Below are positions 8,211 through 15,807 of a stretch of DNA of 32,506 nucleotides, piece after piece (the first letter of the stretch is position 1; every line of letters begins with the position of its first letter). The DNA comes from Acidobacteriota bacterium (GTDB lineage Bacteria; Acidobacteriota; Terriglobia; Acidiferrales; UBA7541). The notes beneath the pieces are model-generated. The model worked only from the letters and a program-made list of their open reading frames with translations. It had not been told where the DNA came from and searched no databases. The position numbers and the translations under genes are program-made. The stretch lies in NCBI GenBank assembly GCA_003223245.1, contig QHYI01000146.1, forward strand, positions 1 to 32,506, written 5' to 3'.

Positions 8211-8294
8211 CATCGCGTCGAGTTCGAAATCGTGCAGGGACCAAGCGGTCGTCCGGACGCGGCGAACGTCGTGGCCAGCGATGACCGTGACTAG
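8211..8294 (+). pseudogene. 3' remnant of a cold-shock (CspA-like) gene
   Basis: Immediately after the DUF3892 stop codon the same frame reads HRVEFEIVQGPSGRPDAANV and continues to a TAG at 8292-8294. This matches the C-terminal strand of CspA-family proteins (…G-x-V-x-F-E-x-x-Q-G-P-x-G-P-x-A-x-N-V). No start, RNP1 or RNP2 motif is present, so only the last third of the gene remains. The preceding bases in another frame (DLRRLDD) could be a frameshifted continuation. Confidence 0.6.
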
Positions 8295-8407
8295 GCCGCT
8301 TGCCCTCGGCCTGGTGGCGATCGTTCGCGTTGTGGGCTGCATTGGGATGATGGTAACGCGGATTCTCAGCGTGACTTCAAGCGGTTGGAGGCGCGGTTTC
8401 GCAATCC

Positions 8408-8590
8408 TCACTCCGCCTTGCGAACGAGATCGCAGCGCCTCATTCCCAGCGCGCACCCCAGCGTGCGAGCAATCTCAATGCCCATGCAGACTTGCCCAGT
8501 TCAAGCTGACGTGGTCCCGGTGAACGGTTCGCCCGCTCGGCAAATTCCTCTTGCGATAGTCCCAGTCCAGCGCGGTCATAACTCACCGTG
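8408..8590 (-). pseudogene. Frameshifted Xre-type helix-turn-helix regulator
   Basis: Read on the minus strand, this stretch spells a Cro/CI-type HTH in pieces. DRAGLGLSQEEFAERAN (helices 1-2) is in one frame, HRDHVS (recognition helix) in a second, LELGKS back in the first, and GIEIARTLGCALGMRR to CDLVRKAE with its stop at 8408-8410 in a third. The order and spacing match the HTH_3 fold of small Xre regulators, so at least three frame changes have occurred and no functional product is expected. Upstream (8591-8814) no further gene is recognisable. Confidence 0.65.
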
Positions 8591-8814
8591 CGACTCGGCT
8601 CCAAACGGATTCTCCTTCGCTACGCGAAGAAGATCACGAGCTTCGCAAATCACGACTTCCGCTTCGAATGGCAGTTTGCACGGCAACGCAGCGCGGAATT
8701 TTCCTTTTTGATCCAGGCCTGCGAACGACAAACGTATCGGCAGTGTCGTGTCCACATTTACGACACCATAATCGCTCGGTCTGCGGGCGTAGAGGCTCGG
8801 GCGAAACGATAGGC

Positions 8815-8874
8815 ATGGCGCTTGTCGTTTTCCTTCGAGATGTCAATGTTGGCGGACATAGGACTCACCGAGTC
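8815..8874 (+). pseudogene. N-terminal remnant of a DUF1697 gene
   Basis: From an ATG at 8815 the frame reads MALVVFLRDVNVGGHRTHR, closely matching the conserved start of DUF1697 proteins (…LLRGINVGG…). Homology stops after about 20 residues, just before the 3' end of the convergent acetyltransferase gene at 8879. The rest of this normally 150-180 residue protein is missing. Confidence 0.6.
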
Positions 8875-8878
8875 GCCG

Positions 8879-9550
8879 TTAACGGCGATCCTTCAACGCC
8901 GATCGAATTGTTCTTTGCATCAGCACGTTGCTTTCGCCGAGACGAGCGACGATCCGGAATCCCTCCCTCTCGAACATCGACACCGTCCCTCGGTACTTCT
9001 GGTAAGCTGCCCAGCGTCTGACCGGAAAAGCCTCGACCAAACCTCCTCCCTGATCTCGGATGGCGGCCAGTGCTGCCTTTAGAGCGGTACGCGCCACTCC
9101 GCGAAGGCGAAATTTCTTGTGAACCAGAAAGCAGGCTATCCTCCATCTCGCCTTCTCGTGTCCACTGACGAGCTTGCAGTATTTAGGATTGTTATCCATG
9201 CGAGGCAGTTCCTGGCTTAGCCCATATTGACACCACCCCACCGGCTCTCCGCGCGCGTAGACAAGTATGCCGTGTGAGCGCCCTTGCTTCACGAGCGCCT
9301 TCTTTTCCCGCCGGTTTCCTTCGATCTGGATCGCTCTCGAGCTCCCTTTCTTCTCCGGCGCAGATCCACGCCGGTGATTGTACATACACCAGCATGAATA
9401 CGCGCCTGGCGCCGGATGGGTCTCGAAAAGGCACTCGAAATCGCTCAACGTTCCTTCGGATAGCCGCTTGGTCGAGTACTCTGTATCTCGCGACGGTTTG
9501 AACTGCAAGCTCGGTTTTTTACGATTCCGTGTCATGGCATACCTAGTCAT
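8879..9550 (-). CDS. GNAT family N-acetyltransferase
   Basis: A 223-residue acetyltransferase-like protein. The N-terminal part has ECLFETHPAPGAYSCWCMYN, a Cys/Trp-rich motif known from a GNAT subgroup annotated only as 'GNAT family N-acetyltransferase'. The central strand VYARGEPVGWCQYG and the motif A region CFLVHKKFRLRGVARTALKA (about 139-158) provide the V/I-x-x-x-x-R-x-x-G-x-A acetyl-CoA pyrophosphate loop. The C-terminal YRGTVSMFEREGFRIVARLG is the closing strand pair. The substrate is unknown. Three ATGs lie close together (9550, 9535 and others); the third gives MTRNRKKPSL with AGG nearby and is about as likely as the first. Its 3' end sits against the DUF1697 remnant, suggesting that insertion or deletion created this junction. 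Confidence 0.8.
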   Translation of the reverse strand: MTRYAMTRNRKKPSLQFKPSRDTEYSTKRLSEGTLSDFECLFETHPAPGAYSCWCMYNHRRGSAPEKKGSSRAIQIEGNRREKKALVKQGRSHGILVYARGEPVGWCQYGLSQELPRMDNNPKYCKLVSGHEKARWRIACFLVHKKFRLRGVARTALKAALAAIRDQGGGLVEAFPVRRWAAYQKYRGTVSMFEREGFRIVARLGESNVLMQRTIRSALKDRR

Positions 9551-9592
9551 GGAATCGACATAGTGAGGCCAACCTTCGTTCTGTCCCGCTTG

Positions 9593-10564
9593 TTACTTGC
9601 GCTCCCTCAGAATCTCTTCAATTCGGCTTTTCGGAAATGGTAAATGGTCTTCATTTTGCTTCAGCCACTGGTAGTAATCCTGCTCGATCGGATCAGTCCA
9701 GCGGGCGTCAATTTGACCTGCGGTGTACTTGCCTTCTTGCAGGCGCAGGTGTCCAAAAAGATCGCGCAGATGCGTTTCTTCTGAGTATTTGACCACTTGC
9801 TCCGCCAATTGTGGTGGGATAAAGATGACTCCGCCGTTGCGTCCCAGCACGACGTCTCCGGGCACAACCATCACGTGACCTATGCGGGTCGGCGCATTGA
9901 TGCTCACCATCGTGGAGTTCAGAAGCCTGCCGGACTTCAGCGATCCATAGTGGTGCGAAGGATCGTATGCACGAACAAAGGCTACAAAGTCCGGAAGTTC
10001 GTCAAGGCCGTTGATGTCTCGGACCGCACCATCATAAACAATTCCATTTCCAGATTTCGCATAGATCGCATTTCCAACATTGTCGCCAACGGAAGGTCCG
10101 CCCTCTTTCAGTCCGAAGTGATCGCACGTATAAACATCGCGCTTTTGCAACATATCCACGGGCCAGGCGTTCATTCCTCCGACCCTGTGCATCTTCGCGC
10201 CTTCATCTTCCAGCACCTTTTGCACATCAGGCCGGCCCGGCATCCAGGTGGCCGTGAGCGCACGTCCAACCAGCACCTTTTCCGGATGTATGGACAGCCA
10301 ACCATCCTCGTACTGATGCATGAAGCCGTTTTGCTGGAGTACAGCCCAAGCCTCTTCCAGTCTCACTCGCTTCATGCGGTCCAGGATGTCATCAGGTACC
10401 TTGGGGCGGCCATCTGGAAATCGCTCACCATGCCAGTCTGGCGTGTACTTGATCACATCCTCAGAAGTAAAGAAACCCTGCTGTGGGTGTGCGGTTGCCA
10501 CAGTTACCGCGATAAGAGCCAGGCACAGAATCCCGCAGGGAATCCGGTTACGTCCTCTTTTCAT
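9593..10564 (-). CDS. Exported RraA-like protein (dimethylmenaquinone methyltransferase-like fold)
   Basis: A 323-residue protein of the RraA / HMG-CHA aldolase-like family with an N-terminal signal peptide (about 1-28, cleavage near AHPQ). The family core is clear: GPSVGDNVGNAIYA (about 156-169) and GIVYDGAVRDINGL (174-187) with R182 and D183 of the divalent-metal/substrate site, then MVVPGDVVLGRNGGVIFIP (232-250). Cytosolic relatives are either regulators of RNase E or class II pyruvate aldolases / oxaloacetate decarboxylases. The signal peptide makes an RNase role implausible and favours an enzymatic role on a keto- or hydroxy-acid in the periplasm. It lies 26 bases downstream of the enolase-superfamily gene in the same direction, consistent with successive dehydration and aldol or decarboxylation steps. 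Length exceeds the usual 160-230 because of N- and C-terminal extensions. Confidence 0.85.
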   Translation of the reverse strand: MKRGRNRIPCGILCLALIAVTVATAHPQQGFFTSEDVIKYTPDWHGERFPDGRPKVPDDILDRMKRVRLEEAWAVLQQNGFMHQYEDGWLSIHPEKVLVGRALTATWMPGRPDVQKVLEDEGAKMHRVGGMNAWPVDMLQKRDVYTCDHFGLKEGGPSVGDNVGNAIYAKSGNGIVYDGAVRDINGLDELPDFVAFVRAYDPSHHYGSLKSGRLLNSTMVSINAPTRIGHVMVVPGDVVLGRNGGVIFIPPQLAEQVVKYSEETHLRDLFGHLRLQEGKYTAGQIDARWTDPIEQDYYQWLKQNEDHLPFPKSRIEEILRERK

Positions 10565-10590
10565 CCTTGCATTCCCTCCACTTATTCTCG

Positions 10591-11856
10591 TCAGGCTTTG
10601 TTGGATTCAAACCAAGTCGTTCCCGGGACTTGTGCTTTTCGCGCCACCTCTTCGTTCATGTCAATACCAAGGCCCGACTTATCGGTCAAGGTGACGTAAC
10701 CCTTCTGGATGATTTCGCCTTCCTTCACCCAGCCCTTCCAAAGATCAGGGAAGTTGATCCAGTGCCACTCGCAAACCAGGAAGTTGGGAACCGAGGCACA
10801 AACATGGGCCGAGGACATCATACCAATCGGTGACACCACACAATGCGGCGCAACTGGCACGTAATATGTCTGGGCCAGATTGGCGATTTTCCGGCCTTCT
10901 GAGAGTCCGCCAGTCTTTTGAATGTCCGGTTGGATAATATCCACGGCATTTTTTTGCAGGAGTTCACGATATCCCCAACGCATGTACAAGTTCTCTCCGG
11001 TGGCGATCGGGGTTGCCGTCGAATGGCGGATGTCCGCCATGGCATCAATATTTTCTGGTGGTACGACTTCTTCCAGCCAGAGCAACCGGAAAGGTTCGAG
11101 TTCCTTTGCGACCCGCTTCGCCGTCCCTGCGTCGTACCGGCCGTGCATGTCGCAGGCAAGTTCCATTTCCTTGGGAATCGATTCCCGGACATGCTTGACC
11201 CAGCTCACCATGCGGTCCACCTCGGCGTTATTGGCGGTCCAGTTCACCCTGTCGAACCGATTCGGATCGGTAGCATCATCCAAGTCGATCTTCATGGCCG
11301 TGAAGCCCTGGTCCTTAATCCAGGAAAGCTTCCGGGCAGACTCCGGACTCAGTGGATCATCCATATCGGAGTCGCAATAGATTCGCACTCGGTCGCGAAA
11401 TTTCCCGCCCAAGAGTTGATAGACGGGCAGGCCCAGAGCCTTTCCGGCCAAATCCCACAGAGCGATTTCGAGGCCCGATAACGCGGTGATATATTGCCCG
11501 CCCTGCGCACCGGCGAAGATTCCTGAAACACGGATTCTCTCCCACAGGGCATCAACGTTCAGCGGATCCTGTCCAACCAAAAATCGCCGGAACTGGCTCA
11601 CCAGGGATGCCGTGCCGACGGCGGCATCGGTTGATTCGCCTTGCCCGTAGAGTCCCTGATCGGTGTAAATGCGTACATGCGTCTGCAGCCCATGCACGCG
11701 GACCTGTGCCGTGCGCACGTCTGTGATCTTCAGTTTAGGACGTTGATACGGAGTACTCACATCCTGCACTGCCGCGGCCAAAGTAGGAAGCGCAAAGGTC
11801 CCAGTGAATGGCAACGCCGCGTTCTTAAGCATCGTCCTGCGCGAAAGTAGAATCAT
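10591..11856 (-). CDS. Exported mandelate racemase/muconate lactonizing enzyme (enolase superfamily)
   Basis: A 421-residue enolase-superfamily enzyme. It begins with a Tat-like signal (SRRTMLKNAALPF), an alpha+beta capping domain (about 42-150, including the LSGLEIALWDLAGKALG helix) and the TIM barrel. Metal ligands are D236 (CDMHGRY), E262 (WLEEVV) and E288 (ATGENLY). K189 lies in the MKIDLD motif, H238 is a possible general acid, and D311/H338 (QPDIQ, APHC) form the His-Asp dyad. The pattern is that of acid-sugar dehydratases such as galactonate or gluconate dehydratases, which remove water after abstracting the alpha proton of a carboxylate. The true substrate is not deducible. The start has AAGGAGG about ten bases upstream. 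It is the first gene of a unit with the RraA-like protein. Confidence 0.9.
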   Translation of the reverse strand: MILLSRRTMLKNAALPFTGTFALPTLAAAVQDVSTPYQRPKLKITDVRTAQVRVHGLQTHVRIYTDQGLYGQGESTDAAVGTASLVSQFRRFLVGQDPLNVDALWERIRVSGIFAGAQGGQYITALSGLEIALWDLAGKALGLPVYQLLGGKFRDRVRIYCDSDMDDPLSPESARKLSWIKDQGFTAMKIDLDDATDPNRFDRVNWTANNAEVDRMVSWVKHVRESIPKEMELACDMHGRYDAGTAKRVAKELEPFRLLWLEEVVPPENIDAMADIRHSTATPIATGENLYMRWGYRELLQKNAVDIIQPDIQKTGGLSEGRKIANLAQTYYVPVAPHCVVSPIGMMSSAHVCASVPNFLVCEWHWINFPDLWKGWVKEGEIIQKGYVTLTDKSGLGIDMNEEVARKAQVPGTTWFESNKA

Positions 11857-12255
11857 TCAGCAGACCCTCCTTGTAGGCATGATTTATGAATTTGAAGCCG
11901 TCTCGGCCCGCACTTGCTTCAATGCGGTAGACTTTAGTTGCTTGGTCCGAATCCACCATCAGCCAGGCAAGGGCGCCCGAAACACGAACCTACGGCTACC
12001 CGAAAAGACAGCACCCCATCCGAACGGTTCGCTACAAACAGTGTCAAACTCGCGGTTGTGGTTCCTCCGAGTTGTCCACGCATATGCGATTTTGAAAGCA
12101 CCGCACCAAAGCACCTAGCTCCCGATTAGTCAGCAAGAACGAAGCCGCTTGTGCGGCGGACGCTGCGCAAACCAGGAAGCAAATTCGGGTTCTCATATCT
12201 GCACTCGTCGCGTCATTATCCCCGGCCAGCGCTCATTGACGTAGCCAAATCGCCA
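11857..12255. other. Intergenic region between the divergent enolase-family unit and the antitoxin relic
   Basis: This stretch holds the leader and presumably the promoter of the minus-strand enolase-family gene (AAGGAGG at about 11866-11872) and the promoter of the short plus-strand antitoxin relic. No reading frame in it resembles a known protein and no strong terminator hairpin was seen. Confidence 0.4.
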
Positions 12256-12267
12256 TACACTATAGCC
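12256..12267 (+). promoter_or_regulatory. Candidate -10 element for a leaderless transcript
   Basis: TACACT at 12256-12261 lies six bases before the ATG at 12268, and TTGACG is found at 12236-12241. A -10 this close to the start codon would place the transcription start at or next to the A of ATG, so the message would have no ribosome binding site; none is visible. The spacer of 14 bases is short, so the -35 assignment is weak. Confidence 0.3.
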
Positions 12268-12514
12268 ATGGGTAGCTATAAGAAGCTGTCAGTTGGCGTC
12301 AAAGAGCTGAAGGACGGCGCATCGGAAATCATTGCGCTCGTCCAGCGCACTGGCCAGGCAGTGTCGATCATAAAGAATCACCGGGAAGGGGCGAGGATCA
12401 TGCCCCGTACCGGCCGACGCTCACGAGCGTCTGATCGCTGCCGGTCTTGTCCAACGCTTTGAGATTTGCCGCAGTCGTCGGCAACGGCCTGCTGTCAAAC
12501 ACTTGGCCGGATGA
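12268..12514 (+). pseudogene. Frameshifted Phd/YefM-type antitoxin
   Basis: The frame starting at ATG 12268 reads MGSYKKLSVGVKELKDGAS and continues through EIIALVQRTGQAVSIIKNH, matching the DNA-binding half of 'prevent-host-death' antitoxins (VxVRELKxxLSExLxxV…). After about residue 47 the homologous continuation is found one base out of frame: DAHERLIAAGLVQRFEI and RSRRQRPAVKHLAG up to a TGA at 12512-12514. That resembles the basic C-terminal segment (…RLIAAGLA…) of the same family. A single indel near 12400-12415 explains both halves. No PIN toxin follows, so the module has lost its partner. Confidence 0.55.
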
Positions 12515-12615
12515 TTGCATTCTGATAGTGGTGGCTATATGTTATCGGTCGACGGGGATCTCAAAAAAGGTAATTTGGGGTTTACTGGAGTCGTACGCTT
12601 AACGTTTCGATTGCG

Positions 12616-13335
12616 ATGCTGATGCAGCACCTGCTCTGCTTGTTTCTCCTGGTCGTTGCTCCTATTTGGGATTTGTACGACACGCGGAAGTTGAAGCGTA
12701 ATCCCAGTTCCGAACAGAAAATTCACTACTATAAGACGATTTGCACCTGGCTCTGGATTGCCAGTGCGCTCGCAGTTGTTGCCATTGGCTTCCGCCAGCT
12801 GTTCACCATCAGTCCTTCGCCCGGTGAAATCTCCTGGCTATTACGGCACCCTTGGGTTCGCTACCTGGTAGAAGCGCTGATCGCGATCGTAGTTATTATT
12901 TCTGTGGTGCTTCCGGTCGGCACAGTGATCTGGAAGAAGCTGACGAAGCGGCCACGCAAGTATTCCCCTGCCGTCCTGAAATCGTTCAGCTACTTCTTAC
13001 CCGCAACCTGGACCGAGCGCCGCTGGTGGGTGTTCGTCTGCATCACAGCGGGAGTTTGCGAAGAAGCTCTCTTCCGCGGCTTCATGCTGCACTACTTACA
13101 CGTTTTCCCTTGGACGCTGAATCTTACGCTGGCGCTGCTGATTTCCTCGGTGATCTTCGGATTTAACCATCTCTATCAGGGTGCTGGCGGAGTCGTGGGC
13201 AGTGCGATCGTCGGCTTTCTTTTTGGCCTATTGTTTCTGCTGACTGGAAATCTTCTGCTTCCGATTATCTTCCATGGCGTGATGGATCTGCGCATGCTGG
13301 CCATATTGCGGGCTCCGGCTGATACACCGTCCTAA
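12616..13335 (+). CDS. CPBP family intramembrane glutamic endopeptidase
   Basis: A 239-residue integral membrane protease of the CPBP (CAAX protease and bacteriocin-processing, ABI/Rce1) family. About six or seven hydrophobic segments are visible. The three catalytic motifs are present and correctly ordered: EEALFRG (E149, E150, R154), FGFNH (F181, H185) and HGVMD (H220, D224). These form the intramembrane glutamate/histidine site that cleaves peptides within the membrane. Roles in bacteria include bacteriocin self-immunity and peptide maturation; nothing nearby indicates a substrate. The start at ATG 12616 (MLMQHLL) has no clear ribosome binding site; the second ATG two codons later is equally possible. 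It converges on the truncated hydrolase gene. Confidence 0.9.
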   Translation: MLMQHLLCLFLLVVAPIWDLYDTRKLKRNPSSEQKIHYYKTICTWLWIASALAVVAIGFRQLFTISPSPGEISWLLRHPWVRYLVEALIAIVVIISVVLPVGTVIWKKLTKRPRKYSPAVLKSFSYFLPATWTERRWWVFVCITAGVCEEALFRGFMLHYLHVFPWTLNLTLALLISSVIFGFNHLYQGAGGVVGSAIVGFLFGLLFLLTGNLLLPIIFHGVMDLRMLAILRAPADTPS

Positions 13336-13358
13336 GAATCAACGATTCAATCACCCGC

Positions 13359-14102
13359 TTATTTGACCTGCTCTGCTGGACGGCCCGCCGGGAAAGTGTG
13401 GATGCTCACCCAATCGGCGATGATTTTGAGAGCTGTGGGGGACCTGGTCTCTTCGATGTCGTTGTATTCGCTCGGGGCACCAGTCTTAGAGTCCTGCAGT
13501 AGATGGTTCATACCCCGCAATTCGATGACCGTTGCGTTTGAGTTGTTTCTCAGTGCGTCGCGAGCAGCTGCGAGATTTTCCTTCGCAGGCACCTGTACGT
13601 CTAGTGAGCCATTGAGCACTAGAACCGGCGCTGTGAGTCGGGCCAACGCAGGCGCGGGATCATAGGCGAGGAAGTAGCGCTCCCAAGGTGTCGTATCATC
13701 TTTCGCTAAAGTCTCCGCCTCGTTGGCATCCACGAGCTTGTCGGCAACGCCCTGAGCAACCTTAGACTTAGCGCGGTCGAGCGCGGCAGACTCCGACGGC
13801 GCCGAAACAATGGCCCTGTAGAGTTCTTGATCGAACACTTTGCGCCTAGCGATATAGTCGTCCGGCGCGCCGTAAGCCTTCGCTGTCATTGCCGATTGCA
13901 GGACGAACAATCGGTCGCCGCGAATGCATGGACCGGCGATCATAACGACAAACGCAACGCTTTTGTCCGCGGCGGCAACAGCCGGCGCTATGATGCCACC
14001 TTCCGAATGACCGAGCACACCAATCCGGCTCGCATCAATTTGAGGTTGCGTCTTAAGCCAAGATACGGCCGCTTGAGACTGGCTGGGGGTGCGAGCCAGC
14101 AA
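13359..14102 (-). pseudogene. 5'-truncated alpha/beta hydrolase
   Basis: A 247-residue C-terminal part of an exported-type alpha/beta hydrolase. It keeps the nucleophile elbow GHSEGG (about 31-36), the acid in LNGSLDVQVP and the histidine in LRGMNHLLQ, so the catalytic triad is complete. Relatives have roughly 150-200 additional N-terminal residues containing the signal peptide and the first strands of the hydrolase core. Here homology begins abruptly at AAVSWLKTQPQIDASRIG. The only start is a TTG at 14102 without a ribosome binding site. The 3' end of sodC lies 39 bases upstream, in the place where the missing half should be. A deletion that joined sodC to the middle of this gene is the simplest explanation. 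Confidence 0.7.
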
Positions 14103-14141
14103 GTTCTACGACTGGCGACAGCGCTATGGGCGCGTCAAGGC

Positions 14142-14687
14142 TTATTGCGCGCCGGTTTGAATCACACCACATGCGATACGCGCGCCCGAGTTGCCTGCGG
14201 GATCAGTTTTGTAATCGTCCGCTTTCTCGTGAATCACCAACGCCGTGCCACCCTCATGGAAGAGAGAGTTTAACCCGTTGCCAAGCGTGACGCTTGGGTC
14301 TGAAAGCGACGCTTTGCCCGTTCCATCGGCGCCTACCTCGATATTCTGCAAGTCTCCACCGTGCGGTCCCTCGGGATTGTCTTTTCCGTGTTTCTTGGAC
14401 GTTGGATTGAAGTGCCCCCCTGCGCTTGCGAAGGCCGGCCCCTCACACTTTCCGACTGCGTGAATGTGAATACCATGAGCGCCCGGAGCCAGCTGAGACA
14501 CTTGCACATCAATACGAACGCCGCCATCGGAGGGATGGATGGTTGCGGAGCCGATCTTTTGGCCCTGCGCGTTGGCAATGTCCGCGTGGGCGGACTGCGG
14601 TGATTGCTGTGGGAGGGCGGATGCGGTGCTCGCCCCCGCTACGGTACATAGGCAGATGACGGCAGCCATGACCAAAAGTCGACGCAT
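14142..14687 (-). CDS. sodC: Periplasmic Cu/Zn superoxide dismutase
   Basis: A 181-residue Cu/Zn superoxide dismutase that converts superoxide to oxygen and hydrogen peroxide in the periplasm. A signal peptide covers about 1-24. The ligands are all present: Cu-binding H74 and H76 (GIHIHAVGKC), bridging H92 (GGHFNP), Zn-binding H100, H109 and D112, and Cu-binding H153 (LVIHEKADD). The disulfide pair is C81/C173 (KCEG, IACGVI) and the active-site Arg is R170 (GARIACG). Length is typical of bacterial SodC. The start is supported by an AAGGAGG at about 14698-14704, and a promoter-like TTGACA/TAGGCT pair lies further upstream. It precedes the truncated hydrolase, with no sign that the two form a natural operon. 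Confidence 0.96.
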   Translation of the reverse strand: MRRLLVMAAVICLCTVAGASTASALPQQSPQSAHADIANAQGQKIGSATIHPSDGGVRIDVQVSQLAPGAHGIHIHAVGKCEGPAFASAGGHFNPTSKKHGKDNPEGPHGGDLQNIEVGADGTGKASLSDPSVTLGNGLNSLFHEGGTALVIHEKADDYKTDPAGNSGARIACGVIQTGAQ

Positions 14688-14734
14688 GGAAGTCTACCTC
14701 CTTCGAAATTTCGGAGGCCACCCGATTCGCTCGC

Positions 14735-14764
14735 AGCCTATTCTTGTGTTCACATCAGTGTCAA
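14735..14764 (-). promoter_or_regulatory. Candidate sodC promoter
   Basis: On the minus strand TTGACA (14764-14759) is followed after 18 bases by TAGGCT (14740-14735). The -35 is a perfect match to the sigma-70 type consensus and the -10 fits TAnnnT. Transcription would begin near 14728 and give a leader of about 40 bases that includes the AAGGAGG before the ATG. Confidence 0.4.
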
Positions 14765-14885
14765 CCCTAATCTCTGTGTCCAGCCGCCGAAGACTCGTTC
14801 TCAAATGCTTACGAGCTCCAGGGGTGGGTTGGTGGCACGTATTTCGACCGCGTAACGACGACCACTGACAGGAAATATCGCAGAA

Positions 14886-15791
14886 TTAATTTCCCGATGG
14901 CGCTTGCTGCCCGATCGGTTTGAGCTGTCCTGGATGCGCACTCACCCACTGCTTGAATGTTGCTAACTCAGGCGTTTTGATCGATACCTGCAAGGTTCGC
15001 AGGAAGTGCACCAAATCCCAGGCTTCCTCGGGCTTGATGGTGTCAGCGAAGGACGGCATCGGTGTTCCGTCCAGGCCGGTCATAAAGATCCGGTAAAGAT
15101 CGCGGTTCGATACGCCGCATTTAAAGCGTTCGCCAGTGGTGAAGTCGTAGGGGCGAATCGGATTGCCCTTGCTGTCGGTCAGGGTCGCGGCCGAGGGACC
15201 GTCTCCCCGCCCTTCAGGCCCATGGCACTTCCAGCACTCCATCTTCTGAAACAGTTCCCGGCCATGCAGAATGCTCTCGATTTTGGCCGGAGGCTCCGGT
15301 GGAATGGCGATCGGCGTTCCCGCCTTATCGGTCTGCCATCTTAGAGAGAATGTCTTGATGAACGCCACCAGGTCTGCGCGATCAAGGCCCGAGAGAGGTC
15401 GCCACTCCGGCATGTTGGTAGTAACAAACCCGCGGGTCAAAGCATCAAAAAGATCCTCATCGGTCGGAAGCGTCCCGCTCGGTGTCGAGCGGCATTTGAA
15501 CACCGCCACCGTGAAATCCCGGGGTTTTGCAAACCCGAGAGTCGGATCGAACCATATTGCGTTTTCGCCGTTTCCGTCGCCACTGGCGCCGTGGCATCCC
15601 ACACAAAATCGACGGTAGAGTGCTTTCCCATCTGACGAGTGGCCCGTAAGGCCTCCAACGCGGGCTTCCATTGGTCCGGTCACCGCGTGAAAATGAATGT
15701 CGATCTGCGCAAAGCAAGGCGTGGTACCTGCGGCCAAGGCGAGCCCCAACGAACCGAAGAAGAATGCCACCACTGATGTGATTGATTTCAT
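14886..15791 (-). CDS. Periplasmic diheme cytochrome c
   Basis: A 301-residue c-type cytochrome with a signal peptide (about 1-28, ending CFAQ) and two tandem class-I domains. The first heme site is CVGCH (63-67) with a likely Met ligand in NMPEW (M127). The second is CWKCH (186-190) with GTPMPSF as its Met loop. The start ATG at 15791 is preferred over upstream codons because it begins the signal peptide. It lies 16 bases downstream of the cytochrome-porin gene, so the two are one transcription unit. A two-domain soluble cytochrome next to an outer-membrane cytochrome is the expected periplasmic electron acceptor or donor. The family recalls the diheme subunits of various oxidoreductases, but no catalytic partner lies nearby. 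Confidence 0.88.
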   Translation of the reverse strand: MKSITSVVAFFFGSLGLALAAGTTPCFAQIDIHFHAVTGPMEARVGGLTGHSSDGKALYRRFCVGCHGASGDGNGENAIWFDPTLGFAKPRDFTVAVFKCRSTPSGTLPTDEDLFDALTRGFVTTNMPEWRPLSGLDRADLVAFIKTFSLRWQTDKAGTPIAIPPEPPAKIESILHGRELFQKMECWKCHGPEGRGDGPSAATLTDSKGNPIRPYDFTTGERFKCGVSNRDLYRIFMTGLDGTPMPSFADTIKPEEAWDLVHFLRTLQVSIKTPELATFKQWVSAHPGQLKPIGQQAPSGN

Positions 15792-15807
15792 CGAAGGCCT
15801 CTGTCTC

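Noticed and set aside
9797-10699. Plus-strand open frame of 300 codons
   Set aside because: Antisense to the RraA-like gene and its neighbour; no motif or ribosome binding site.
10918-11481. Plus-strand open frame of 187 codons
   Set aside because: Antisense to the enolase-superfamily gene whose catalytic residues are all accounted for.
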